Positions 1 through 6,640 of a DNA stretch of 13,828 nucleotides are shown one piece after another (the stretch's first letter is position 1; each line of letters opens with the position of its first letter). The notes under the pieces are model-generated. The model made no database searches, was not told the origin of the DNA, and saw only the letters and a list, made by a program, of their open reading frames with translations. Both the position numbers and the translations under genes were made by a program. Origin of the DNA: Bacteroidales bacterium UBA3663 (GTDB taxonomy: Bacteria; Bacteroidota; Bacteroidia; Bacteroidales; UBA3663); NCBI GenBank assembly GCA_002373755.1, contig DFJU01000036.1, forward strand, positions 19,688 to 33,515, in the 5' to 3' direction.

Positions 1-29
1 TGCCTCTTCAACCACTCGAGCATCTCTCC
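1..29 (-). tRNA. 5' end of a tRNA-Ser gene (partial)
   Basis: Read on the minus strand, bases 29 to 1 begin GGAGAGATG, a plausible seven-base acceptor strand followed by T8. They then give a D-arm (CTC ... GAG) whose core TGGTTGAAGAGG matches the A-box consensus TRGYNNARNNGG. The spacing and the GAGTGG-TGAAG core are those of bacterial tRNA-Ser. The anticodon, variable arm and T-arm lie outside the window, so the isoacceptor cannot be read. A Bacteroides-type promoter points at it from 84-114. The alternative reading, a short minus-strand peptide starting at the ATG at 23, is less convincing than the tRNA match. Confidence 0.68.
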
Positions 30-30
30 A

Positions 31-52
31 AAAAAGGGGCTTTTCAGCCCCT
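31..52 (-). terminator. Hairpin with T-run, just upstream of the tRNA
   Basis: AGGGGC (35-40) pairs with GCCCCT (47-52) around a six-base loop. On the minus strand the hairpin is followed by a run of T, the form of an intrinsic terminator or attenuator. It lies between the leftward promoter and the tRNA 5' end, an odd place for a full terminator. It may be a leader attenuator or processing signal. The structure is seen directly; its role is not known. Confidence 0.45.
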
Positions 53-83
53 CAAGTGTGTGTTAAAGCAATTTTTTCGGCGG

Positions 84-114
84 CAAAGATAGCGAATTAT
101 TCAACACACGCAAA
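84..114 (-). promoter_or_regulatory. Bacteroides-type promoter, leftward
   Basis: On the minus strand, TTTG (114-111) is followed after 19 bases by TATCTTTG (91-84). This is a full match to the Bacteroidota housekeeping pattern (-33 TTTG, -7 TAnnTTTG). It points at the tRNA-Ser and would start transcription near position 77. Confidence 0.65.
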
Positions 115-153
115 CAAAATCGGCGAATTTTTCGGCGAAAAAGCGAGCCGCCA

Positions 154-185
154 GTTGCCGTTGTCAAGCCGTTGGACTATCTTTG
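154..185 (+). promoter_or_regulatory. Bacteroides-type promoter for the ComEA-like gene
   Basis: GTTG (154-157), a three-of-four match to the -33 box, is followed after 20 bases by a perfect -7 box TATCTTTG (178-185). The expected start of transcription is about 25 bases before the ATG at 218. This supports 218 as the real start, because an earlier start at 56 would lie upstream of the promoter. Confidence 0.65.
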
Positions 186-217
186 CCGACGCAACTACCA
201 AAAACGATCTCTCAACC

Positions 218-1006
218 ATGAAGAACATTTCCAACCAATGGTACAAAATTCTTGGCGCGCTGTGCCTGTTCCTGCTCATCGTGATGCTATACCGTCGCGA
301 GGCGCGCATCAGCTCCAGAATCGACAGTCTGGAGGCCCGCCTCACCGCAATCGAAGTCTATGCGCACGGACGCAATTCACGGCCGATGGAGCAGCCAGCA
401 TCCGCTACGCGAATTGATGCTACGAACGATGCCGCCGCAAGGGGAAACATCGCACAAAAATCGCGTAGCAAAGCCATCGGACAAAGAAAAGACATCGCAC
501 AAAAAAGCGCCAAAGACGAGGCATCGGACAACAGCACTGGCATCGAACAAAAAGCTGACAGACAAGAGGTTGCCGACGACGGAGGCAAGTTCCGTCAGGT
601 GGCTCGGCTGGAGTTGAACACGGTCGATAGTGCGACGCTCGTGCGGGTGCCGGGAATCGGCGGCGGAACGGCCCGCGCCATACTGCTCTACCGCGAAAAG
701 CTCGGCGGATATTATTCGGCCGAACAGCTACGCGAAAAACTGACTTGGGACGGTGCGCAGTCGCGGCTCGACGACTGGTGCGCAAACTGGTTTTGGGCAG
801 ATGAACGCCTCATACAGAAACTGAAAATCAACGAATTGTCGTTCAAGGAATTAGTCCGGCATCCATATCTGGAGTTCGACGACGTGAAAGCCATCGTGCG
901 CTGGAGGGACAGGCACAAGGCCGTGCGCAATGCCGCCGAACTGCGTCAACTTGGCATCGATGACAGCGCAAAACTCGACAGGCTGCTCCACTATGTGGAG
1001 TTTTAG
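218..1006 (+). CDS. Membrane-anchored helix-hairpin-helix (ComEA-like) protein
   Basis: A 262-residue protein with one N-terminal membrane segment (about residues 10-25), a short charged coiled-coil-like stretch (27-45) and a long Lys/Gln/Asp-rich linker with imperfect IAQK, IGQR and IEQK repeats (about 77-110). Two helix-hairpin-helix regions follow: the first around the hairpin P145-G-I-G148, the second from about 203 to the C-terminus. The ELNT..S..L...PGIG pattern is that of ComEA/DUF655 proteins, which bind DNA non-specifically, in ComEA during natural uptake of DNA across the envelope. Bacteroidota carry a two-HhH version whose role is not established. The start at 218 is chosen because a promoter lies at 154-185 and because the membrane segment then falls at the N-terminus. 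A terminator follows the stop, so the gene appears to be its own transcription unit, unrelated to cell division. The family call is firm; a DNA-uptake role is inference. Confidence 0.82.
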   Translation: MKNISNQWYKILGALCLFLLIVMLYRREARISSRIDSLEARLTAIEVYAHGRNSRPMEQPASATRIDATNDAAARGNIAQKSRSKAIGQRKDIAQKSAKDEASDNSTGIEQKADRQEVADDGGKFRQVARLELNTVDSATLVRVPGIGGGTARAILLYREKLGGYYSAEQLREKLTWDGAQSRLDDWCANWFWADERLIQKLKINELSFKELVRHPYLEFDDVKAIVRWRDRHKAVRNAAELRQLGIDDSAKLDRLLHYVEF

Positions 1007-1019
1007 GACGACAAAAAAA

Positions 1020-1033
1020 TGCCCTTTAGGGCA
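1020..1033 (+). other. Short perfect hairpin after the ComEA-like stop
   Basis: TGCCC (1020-1024) pairs with GGGCA (1029-1033) around TTTA. A run of seven A lies on its left, which is a T-run on the minus strand. It resembles a leftward terminator and, with the rightward one at 1040-1072, would isolate the two strands at this boundary. Confidence 0.4.
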
Positions 1034-1039
1034 AATGCA

Positions 1040-1072
1040 CGGGCAAAGACGAAGTTTTTTGCCCGTTTTTTT
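1040..1072 (+). terminator. Rho-independent terminator of the ComEA-like gene
   Basis: CGGGCAAA (1040-1047) pairs perfectly with TTTGCCCG (1058-1065), an 8-bp stem with a 10-base loop, followed at once by seven T (1066-1072). It lies 34 bases after the stop codon. The end of its T-run doubles as the -33 box of the next promoter. Confidence 0.85.
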
Positions 1073-1101
1073 GGCTCGTCTATGCGAATGCGCTACCTTT
1101 A
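1070..1101 (+). promoter_or_regulatory. Bacteroides-type promoter for rsmH and the dcw genes
   Basis: TTTG (1070-1073), 20 bases, then TACCTTTA (1094-1101), one mismatch to TAnnTTTG. It sits about 90 bases before the rsmH ATG at 1191 and directly behind a terminator, so it is the likely start of the rsmH-ftsL-ftsI transcript. Confidence 0.6.
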
Positions 1102-1190
1102 CAGCTCGAAAATCCGTATCAGAGCCGCACGAAAACCGCATACGACCGAAAAGTCAGCCACGGACGGCGCGCTCACTCAGAGAACATTCC

Positions 1191-2102
1191 ATGTCCGAAT
1201 ATCACATTCCCGTCATGCTCAACGAATGTCTGGAGGGTCTTACGATCCGCCCGGACGGAACCTATGTGGACGTCACCTTCGGCGGCGGCGGCCACAGCCG
1301 TGCCATACTCGAAAGGTTGGGCGACAAAGGCCACCTCTACAGCTTCGACCAGGACCCCGACGCCGAGGGCAACATCCGCGAGGCCAAAAACTTCACCTTC
1401 GTGCGCAGCAACTTCCGCTACCTGAAGAACTGGATGCGATACTACGGCGTGAAGCAGATTGACGGCCTGCTGGCCGACCTCGGCGTGTCGAGCCACCATC
1501 TGGACGACGCCTCGCGCGGATTCGCCTTCCGCCTCGACGCGCCGCTCGACATGCGCATGAACACCCGTGCCGGACAGACTGCGGCCGATGTGATTGCCAA
1601 CAGCGACGAAGAGACATTAGCCAAGATCCTTACCCTCTACGGCGAACTGCGGCAGTCGCGCCGAATGGCATCGGCCATAGTCAAGGCACGCCAGCAAAGC
1701 CCCATCGCGACGACAGGCGACCTGCAGAAGGTGCTCCTGCCCTACATCGACCCAAGAGCGCAGAAGAAGGAGCTGGCACAGGCATTCCAAGCCCTGCGCA
1801 TCGAGGTGAACCACGAGATGCAGGCACTCGAAGAGATGTTGCAAGGCGCCATCGACTGCCTCGCTCCGGGCGGCCGTCTGGTGGTGATGACCTACCATTC
1901 GCTGGAAGACCGCATCGTGAAGAACGTCATCCGCTCCGGCCACGCCGACGGCAAGATAGTGCAGGACTTCTACGGCCGCGTCATCGCCCCGCTGAAGGCC
2001 GTGAACAACAAGCCCATCATGGCCGATGAAGCTGAACAGGAACAGAATCCGCGTAGCCGCAGCGCCAAACTGCGCATCGCCACAAAAATCGAACAGCCAT
2101 GA
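1191..2102 (+). CDS. rsmH: 16S rRNA (cytosine-1402-N4)-methyltransferase RsmH
   Basis: A 303-residue protein of normal family length. RsmH (MraW) uses S-adenosylmethionine to methylate N4 of C1402 in the 16S rRNA decoding centre, acting on the assembled 30S subunit in the cytoplasm. The N-terminal HIPVMLNE block, the SAM-binding VDVTFGGGGHS loop (residues 26-36), the acidic FDQDPDA segment (52-58), the DLGVSSHHLDD motif and the late TYHSLEDR motif (234-241) are all present. The ATG at 1191 places the conserved HIPVML at residues 5-10. The reading frame stays open further upstream to 930, but that would run through a terminator and promoter. The stop overlaps the next ATG (ATGA), implying coupled translation with ftsL. 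It is the first gene of the dcw block here; the usual mraZ is not upstream. Identification is secure. Confidence 0.96.
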   Translation: MSEYHIPVMLNECLEGLTIRPDGTYVDVTFGGGGHSRAILERLGDKGHLYSFDQDPDAEGNIREAKNFTFVRSNFRYLKNWMRYYGVKQIDGLLADLGVSSHHLDDASRGFAFRLDAPLDMRMNTRAGQTAADVIANSDEETLAKILTLYGELRQSRRMASAIVKARQQSPIATTGDLQKVLLPYIDPRAQKKELAQAFQALRIEVNHEMQALEEMLQGAIDCLAPGGRLVVMTYHSLEDRIVKNVIRSGHADGKIVQDFYGRVIAPLKAVNNKPIMADEAEQEQNPRSRSAKLRIATKIEQP

Positions 2103-2431
2103 AAGAAAGAATGCAAAACTGGAAATCGCAGTTCCACGAGGCACTCGACGGCAGTTCGTCGCCATTCAGCCCGGAATTCTACCACAAGCACCTGAACAAG
2201 CTCATGATCGTGCTGATGCTGCTCTATTTCCACATCCAGATGCGCTACACCTACGAGGAGACAATCTCGCAGCTGGCCGAACTGAAGATGCAGCTGGCCG
2301 ACGTACGCTACACAAGCATCGCCAAGTGGGGCGAACTGACCCGCAAGAACAAGCCGGAAATCGTGCGCAGCAAAATCTCGCAGAATGCCGACCTGATTTC
2401 GGCCGATGAACCTCCGATTGTGGTCGATTGA
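2099..2431 (+). CDS. ftsL: FtsL-like cell division protein
   Basis: A 110-residue protein with a cytoplasmic N-terminus, one membrane segment (about residues 35-47) and a heptad-like coiled-coil region (about 52-80). This is the layout of FtsL, the bitopic protein that with FtsB/DivIC and FtsQ activates the FtsW-PBP pair at the septum. Sequence conservation in FtsL is low, so the call leans on topology, size and its position between rsmH and the PBP, where ftsL sits in Bacteroidota. The ATG overlaps the rsmH stop by four bases and its own end overlaps the start of the PBP gene by 26 bases, so the three genes are probably translated as a unit. Confidence 0.85.
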   Translation: MKERMQNWKSQFHEALDGSSSPFSPEFYHKHLNKLMIVLMLLYFHIQMRYTYEETISQLAELKMQLADVRYTSIAKWGELTRKNKPEIVRSKISQNADLISADEPPIVVD

Positions 2432-4607
2432 TAAAAAAACAAGCACTTTGAAAATCAACTTAGGATATAGCAAACGATTTTTCCTCATCGGGATACTGCT
2501 CCTGCTCTACGCCTTCATCATCTGGCTACAGGCATGGCGCACGCTGGTCGTACACGGCGATGCCTACCGCAGCAAAGTCGAGGAGATGCACAACACCACC
2601 CGCGTACTGCAACCGATCAGAGGCTTCATCTTTGCCGAGGGCGGCGAGCTGCTTGCCGGAAGTCTGCCCGAATATGACGTCTTCCTGGAGTTCCGCAGCA
2701 CCACAAAGCCCGACTACCGCGGCCGCATCAACATCCCGCCCGACACGATTGCAGCCTATTTCGGGCCGAACGGAGCCGGAAGCCGCGCATTGGCCAACGC
2801 CTTCTCCAACCCGAGCCGCAACGTGAAGAGCGCAAGCCGGTTCGGCGAAGAGGTGCGTGCCGCCTACAAGCACCGCGCTGCCAACCTGCTGGTGCTTCGC
2901 GCCCTGCCCTATCTTGACTACAAGCATCTGCGCCAACAGCCATACTTCAACAAGTCGGCCAACCGCAACGGCCTCGTCATCGAAGAACGCGCCCACCGCT
3001 ATCTGCCCTACGGCGAGAACCGAATGGCATCGGCCACAATCGGAACGGTATATACGAAGTCGGGACTGGACTCGACGCAACAGGCCGGACATGGTCTGCG
3101 AGGCATCGAAAAGGGCTTCGACAAATATCTGGCCGGCAAGCCCGGACTTGGCATCCGCCGGCTGGTGCGCAAACGCAACACCGACGTCACGATCGAAGCC
3201 CCGATTGACGGCGCAAACGTACACACCACGCTCGACATCGAGATGCAGGAAATCCTTGACTACGAGCTGAACAAACGAATCGTCGAACTCCACGCCGCCG
3301 AAGGCTGGGCCGCCTTCATGGAGGTCAAGACGGGCAAGATACGCGCCATCTCAAATCTGTGCCGCGTGGGCGACCACTGCATCGAAGACCGCAACCACCT
3401 GTTTGAAGACCTGACCGATCCGGGTTCGACGTTCAAGACGGTGAGCTACATGGTGATGCTCGACGACGGCAAAATCACGCCCGACACCGTCATCAACACA
3501 GGCAACTTCCCGAACGACCAGCACGAATGGAACTACCACGGCAAGGCCATCCGCGACGACCATCCGGTCGGGAAAGCCACGATGGACGAGCTGGTTGTGC
3601 AGTCGAGCAACATCGGCGTGGCTAAGGCCGTGACCCGCGCATACGCAGACAACCCGCAGCGCTACCTCGACAAGATTGAAGAAATCGGCTTCCTGAACGA
3701 CCGCGCCCTGAACGACTCCGACCGCGCCGAAATCAAGCATCTGGGCTACCTGAGGAACATCGACTTCCGCAAAGAATTCCCCGGAGCACGTGCCGCACGC
3801 CACCGCCAGACCACAGGCAAGACGTGGAGCAAGGTCTCGTTGGCGCAAATCAGCTACGGCTACGAAACCCAGATTCCGGGCATCTACATGCTGCAGTTCT
3901 ACAACGCGATAGCCAACGACGGCAAACTCATCCGCCCCTACATCGTCGATCATGTTGAGAAGGACGGCAAGACGCTCTACAAGCAGAAGACCACCGTCAT
4001 CAACAAGAAGATCTGCAGCAAGGAGACGTTGAAAGCCGTACGCCATGCGCTTGAAGGCGTCGTCGAACACGGAACTGCCTCCGGCCGACCGGCATCCGAC
4101 CCCAAAGGCCCGCTGCCCGGTGTGAAGACCGACAAGGTGAAGATTGCAGGCAAGACAGGCACGGCGCAACGACTCAACACCGCCACCGGACGCTATTCGG
4201 GCGCAGGCCACAACGTCTCGTTTGTGGGCTATTTTCCGGCCGATGAACCTGAATACTGCGGCATCGTGGTCATCAACTCGCAAGGCAGCGGCATCGCCAA
4301 TGCAGGCGGCGGATTCATGGCAGGCCCCGTGTTCCGCCACTTTGCCGAACGCGTCTTCGCCCTGCACTGCCACCGCTCGATGAAGGATATTGTGGCCGAC
4401 AGCACCGACATGGAGCCGCACGTCAAGCGCGAGGCCGACCTGGCTGAGGTCGTGCCGGGTGTCGTGCCGAACGTCAAGGGCATGGGTGCCCGCGATGCGC
4501 TGCTGATGCTCGAATCGGCCGGATTCCACTCGGTCAACATCCACGGTACGGGCACGGTCGTCGCACAAACGCAATCGGCCGGAACGGTGACGATTACGTT
4601 GAAGTAA
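2406..4607 (+). CDS. ftsI: Septal penicillin-binding protein (transpeptidase) with PASTA domain
   Basis: A 733-residue class-B PBP that cross-links septal peptidoglycan stem peptides in the periplasm as partner of FtsW. In order: a short cytoplasmic tail, a membrane anchor (about 25-41), the PBP dimerisation/pedestal region (about 45-260), the transpeptidase domain with S341-T-F-K344 (catalytic Ser and Lys), S400-S-N402 and K583-T-G-T586, and a single C-terminal PASTA domain (about 685-733, starting near VPNVKGMGARDAL). All three active-site motifs are intact. The PASTA tail, absent from E. coli FtsI, is normal for Bacteroidota. The ATG at 2406 lies inside the end of ftsL; a TTG at 2448 would also keep the membrane anchor and cannot be ruled out. 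The gene is followed by a 224-base repeat-rich gap instead of an overlap. Confidence 0.95.
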   Translation: MNLRLWSIDKKTSTLKINLGYSKRFFLIGILLLLYAFIIWLQAWRTLVVHGDAYRSKVEEMHNTTRVLQPIRGFIFAEGGELLAGSLPEYDVFLEFRSTTKPDYRGRINIPPDTIAAYFGPNGAGSRALANAFSNPSRNVKSASRFGEEVRAAYKHRAANLLVLRALPYLDYKHLRQQPYFNKSANRNGLVIEERAHRYLPYGENRMASATIGTVYTKSGLDSTQQAGHGLRGIEKGFDKYLAGKPGLGIRRLVRKRNTDVTIEAPIDGANVHTTLDIEMQEILDYELNKRIVELHAAEGWAAFMEVKTGKIRAISNLCRVGDHCIEDRNHLFEDLTDPGSTFKTVSYMVMLDDGKITPDTVINTGNFPNDQHEWNYHGKAIRDDHPVGKATMDELVVQSSNIGVAKAVTRAYADNPQRYLDKIEEIGFLNDRALNDSDRAEIKHLGYLRNIDFRKEFPGARAARHRQTTGKTWSKVSLAQISYGYETQIPGIYMLQFYNAIANDGKLIRPYIVDHVEKDGKTLYKQKTTVINKKICSKETLKAVRHALEGVVEHGTASGRPASDPKGPLPGVKTDKVKIAGKTGTAQRLNTATGRYSGAGHNVSFVGYFPADEPEYCGIVVINSQGSGIANAGGGFMAGPVFRHFAERVFALHCHRSMKDIVADSTDMEPHVKREADLAEVVPGVVPNVKGMGARDALLMLESAGFHSVNIHGTGTVVAQTQSAGTVTITLK

Positions 4608-4625
4608 CCAGACCCTCCGACCATT

Positions 4626-4699
4626 CCCCTCGCTAAAGCTCGTCTTCTCGCTGTGCGATTATCAATCGCCCTATCCGCTGCGAGGACCCCGAGGGGAGG
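4626..4699. repeat. Nested palindromic intergenic element (ftsI-murE gap, first part)
   Basis: Three nested inverted repeats share one centre: CCCCTCG (4626-4632) with CGAGGGG (4690-4696), CTCGC (4647-4651) with GCGAG (4680-4684), and GCGATT (4655-4660) with AATCGC (4664-4669) around ATC. The outer arm belongs to the same CCTCCCC/GGGGAGG family as the palindromes at 4789, 6330 and 9440. No T-run follows, so it is not a classic terminator. AT-rich, AATT-containing sequence fills 4711-4755. Confidence 0.6.
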
Positions 4700-4788
4700 A
4701 GAAAACCCCGCAAAAAATGAAAAATTGAGAATTGAAAATCAAAAATTAAAAAATACCCCTTTCCTCTCAGTTTGTTGAGGGACAGGCT

Positions 4789-4804
4789 CCTCCCCCCGGG
4801 GAGG
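4789..4804. repeat. CCTCCCC/GGGGAGG palindrome before murE
   Basis: CCTCCCC (4789-4795) and GGGGAGG (4798-4804) form a perfect seven-base inverted repeat separated by CC, with a second G-run (4807-4815) beside it. It ends 27 bases before the murE ATG and could fold in the leader. It is one of four related elements in this gene cluster. Confidence 0.6.
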
Positions 4805-4831
4805 CTGGGAGGGGGTCATATTTTGGCTATT

Positions 4832-6307
4832 ATGAAACTTGGACAACTTTTGGAGCGTCTGACCTACACGCTGGCCGGCTCCCGAAACGAAGATATCGAA
4901 ATTGCAGGCATCGAACAGGACAGCCGCAAGGTCAGCCGAGGCAGCCTCTTCGTCGCCGTGCGCGGCACCAACGTCGATGGCCACTCGTTCATCCCGCAGT
5001 GCGTCGAGGCCGGGGCATCGGCCATCGTGTGCGACGAGGTGTGGGCTACGGCCAATGCATCGGCCATAAACACCGAGACGACCTACGTCGTGGTCAAGGA
5101 CTGCAACCTGGCATTGGCCATGCTCGCATCGGCCTGGAACGGCTACCCGTCGGAACAGCTGACGCTTGTCGGCGTGACCGGCACCAACGGCAAGACGACC
5201 ATCGCCACGCTGCTCTACAAGCTGTTCACCAAGCTGGGCTACCCCTGCGGACTGCTCTCGACGGTGTGCAACTACGTAATCGACCGCGCCGTGCCTGCCA
5301 CCCACACCACGCCCGACCCGCTCGAGTTGAACGACCTGCTGCGCCAGATGGTCGATGAGGGTTGCGCCTACGCCTTCATGGAGGTGTCGAGCCACTCGGC
5401 CGACCAGAAACGCATCGGCGGACTGGACTTCGACGGCGGCATCTTCACCAACCTGACGCGCGACCACATGGACTACCACAAGACGGTCGAGAACTACCTG
5501 AGAGCCAAAAAATCGTTCTTCGACGGACTGAAGAAGGAGGCTTTTGCGTTGACCAATGCCGACGACAAGAACGGCGAGGTGATGCTCCAGAACACGCGGG
5601 CACGCAAACGGTTCTACAGCGTGCGCGGTGCGGCCGACTATCAGGCGCGCGTCGTCGAAGAGGCATTCGAGGGCATGGAACTGCAACTGAACGGCACGAA
5701 CGTCATCACGCACTTCGTGGGCCGCTTCAACGCATCGAACCTCGCCGCCGTCTATGGTGCCGCCATCGAACTCGGAGCCAAGAATGACGAGGTGTTGGTC
5801 AAGATGTCGGAGCTTGTTCCAGTCAACGGCCGATTCGAGTCGATCCGTTCACCGAAGGGCTTCTCGGCCATCATCGACTACGCGCACACGCCCGATGCAT
5901 TAGTCAACGTGCTGGGCACCATCCGCGAGATTCTCGACACGAAGAAGGAGGGCAAAATCATCACCGTGGTGGGCTGTGGCGGCAACCGCGACAAGGGCAA
6001 GCGACCCATCATGGCCAAGGAATCGGCCCTGCGCTCCGACCGTCTGATTCTGACGAGCGACAACCCACGTTTCGAGGAGCCGCTCGACATCCTGCACGAC
6101 ATGGAGGCCGGCCTCGACACCGAAGAACTCCGCGCCAAGGCCATCACCATCGCCGACCGCCGCGAAGCCATCCGCACAGCCGTAATGCTGGCTCAGAAGG
6201 GCGATGTCATCCTCATTGCAGGCAAGGGTCACGAGGACTATCAGGACGTGAAGGGCGTCAAGCACCACTTCGATGACCACGAGGTTGTCAAGGAGGCCAT
6301 CGGATAA
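4832..6307 (+). CDS. murE: UDP-MurNAc-L-Ala-D-Glu:meso-diaminopimelate ligase MurE
   Basis: A 491-residue cytoplasmic Mur ligase that adds the third residue of the peptidoglycan stem peptide using ATP. An N-terminal UDP-binding domain (1-105) is followed by the central ATPase domain with the P-loop T116-G-T-N-G-K-T-T123, the [10 protein letters not shown] motif, and K226, which aligns with the lysine carbamylated in E. coli MurE. The C-terminal domain carries D410-N-P-R413, the motif that selects meso-diaminopimelate over lysine, so the cell wall should be DAP-type. The ATG at 4832 begins the typical [10 protein letters not shown]; extending upstream to 4772 would translate the repeat element and is rejected. 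Repeats flank it on both sides, in contrast to the overlapping genes upstream. Confidence 0.96.
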   Translation: MKLGQLLERLTYTLAGSRNEDIEIAGIEQDSRKVSRGSLFVAVRGTNVDGHSFIPQCVEAGASAIVCDEVWATANASAINTETTYVVVKDCNLALAMLASAWNGYPSEQLTLVGVTGTNGKTTIATLLYKLFTKLGYPCGLLSTVCNYVIDRAVPATHTTPDPLELNDLLRQMVDEGCAYAFMEVSSHSADQKRIGGLDFDGGIFTNLTRDHMDYHKTVENYLRAKKSFFDGLKKEAFALTNADDKNGEVMLQNTRARKRFYSVRGAADYQARVVEEAFEGMELQLNGTNVITHFVGRFNASNLAAVYGAAIELGAKNDEVLVKMSELVPVNGRFESIRSPKGFSAIIDYAHTPDALVNVLGTIREILDTKKEGKIITVVGCGGNRDKGKRPIMAKESALRSDRLILTSDNPRFEEPLDILHDMEAGLDTEELRAKAITIADRREAIRTAVMLAQKGDVILIAGKGHEDYQDVKGVKHHFDDHEVVKEAIG

Positions 6308-6329
6308 AAACACCCAAGCCCCCCTCCCG

Positions 6330-6347
6330 ACCTCCCCGAGGGGAGGT
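6330..6347. repeat. CCTCCCC/GGGGAGG palindrome after murE
   Basis: ACCTCCCC (6330-6337) and GGGGAGGT (6340-6347) are a perfect eight-base inverted repeat around GA, 22 bases after the murE stop. The stem is strong but lacks a T-run. A C-rich lead-in (CCCCCCTCCCG, 6319-6329) precedes it, as a similar lead-in does at 9430-9439. Confidence 0.65.
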
Positions 6348-6388
6348 GATTGGCCATGCGGACGTGACAATCATCATTAAAAGGGGAA

Positions 6389-6460
6389 CACCGAATTTAG
6401 ACGAATAAAACGAATTAAATTGTAGCAAAGAAGATTTTGTTTAATTCGTTAAATTCGGTG
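6389..6460. repeat. Inverted repeat with CACCGAATT / AATTCGGTG ends
   Basis: The right arm TTTAATTCGTTAAATTCGGTG (6440-6460) is the reverse complement of a left arm made of CACCGAATTTA (6389-6399) and AACGAATTAAA (6409-6419), interrupted by nine bases. The result is a cruciform-capable element of about 72 bases with a 20-base central loop. Confidence 0.65.
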
Positions 6461-6473
6461 ATAAAAACCGAAA

Positions 6474-6608
6474 AATCCGCGTAGCGATGAAAATTCGTTT
6501 GAATTCGCGTAATTCGGTGAAAAAAAACAATCACCTAATTGAACGAATTAAGCTAATCCGCGTAGCGAAAAAAATTCGTATGATTTCGCTTAATTCGGTG
6601 ACAAAAAA
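6474..6608. repeat. Two copies of a 54-base direct repeat
   Basis: Copies at 6474-6527 and 6555-6608 differ at six of 54 positions by my alignment. Each begins AATCCGCGTAGCGA, contains AATTCGTNTGA and ends TAATTCGGTGA followed by an A-run. The first 16 bases of the first copy recur exactly at 9482-9497 in the murD-ftsW gap. Conservation of the core in separate gaps points to a dispersed repeat family. Confidence 0.7.
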
Positions 6609-6636
6609 GTAATTTGTAATTCGTAATTTGTAATTC
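6609..6636. repeat. 14-base tandem duplication upstream of mraY
   Basis: GTAATTTGTAATTC occurs twice head to tail (6609-6622 and 6623-6636), without mismatch, ending five bases before the mraY start. Each unit is itself close to a duplicated GTAATT half. The copies include TAATTTG, one base short of the TAnnTTTG promoter box. Confidence 0.7.
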
Positions 6637-6640
6637 ACTT

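Larger units (their letters stand above)
6308..6640. other. 333-base non-coding gap between murE and mraY, filled with repeats
   Basis: No plausible gene is seen. In order it holds a GC-rich palindrome (6330-6347), a long inverted repeat (6389-6460), two copies of a 54-base direct repeat (6474-6527 and 6555-6608) and a 14-base tandem duplication (6609-6636) that ends five bases before the mraY ATG. AATTCGGTGA recurs at 6452, 6511 and 6592. I saw no clear TAnnTTTG promoter, so mraY may depend on read-through from murE. Confidence 0.7.

Noticed and set aside
1..23. Minus-strand peptide start (ATG at 23, MLEWLKR)
   Set aside because: The same bases match a tRNA-Ser acceptor and D-arm, including a perfect A-box.
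56..217. N-terminal extension of the ComEA-like protein to 56
   Set aside because: The promoter at 154-185 lies inside it and the membrane anchor would be buried; the start at 218 fits better.
448..552. Five CATCGVACAA-type repeats as possible regulatory sites (448, 475, 493, 522, 541)
   Set aside because: They lie inside the low-complexity linker of the HhH protein and mostly encode recurring IAQK-like residues in frame.
930..1190. N-terminal extension of RsmH to 930
   Set aside because: It would cover the end of the previous gene, a terminator and a promoter; conserved RsmH sequence starts at 1191.
3351..4574. Long minus-strand frames opposite dcw genes (3351-4574, 6635-7882, 8075-9481, 9581-10861)
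   Set aside because: Each lies exactly opposite a well-identified gene, has His/Val/Ala-rich low-quality composition and no recognisable domain. They result from scarce TTA, CTA and TCA codons on the sense strand.
4772..4831. MurE start at 4772
   Set aside because: It translates the GC palindrome; MurE homology begins at the ATG at 4832.
6389..6640. CRISPR array in the murE-mraY gap
   Set aside because: There are only two or three copies, unequal spacing, diverged repeats of mixed orientation, no spacer-like regularity and no cas genes.
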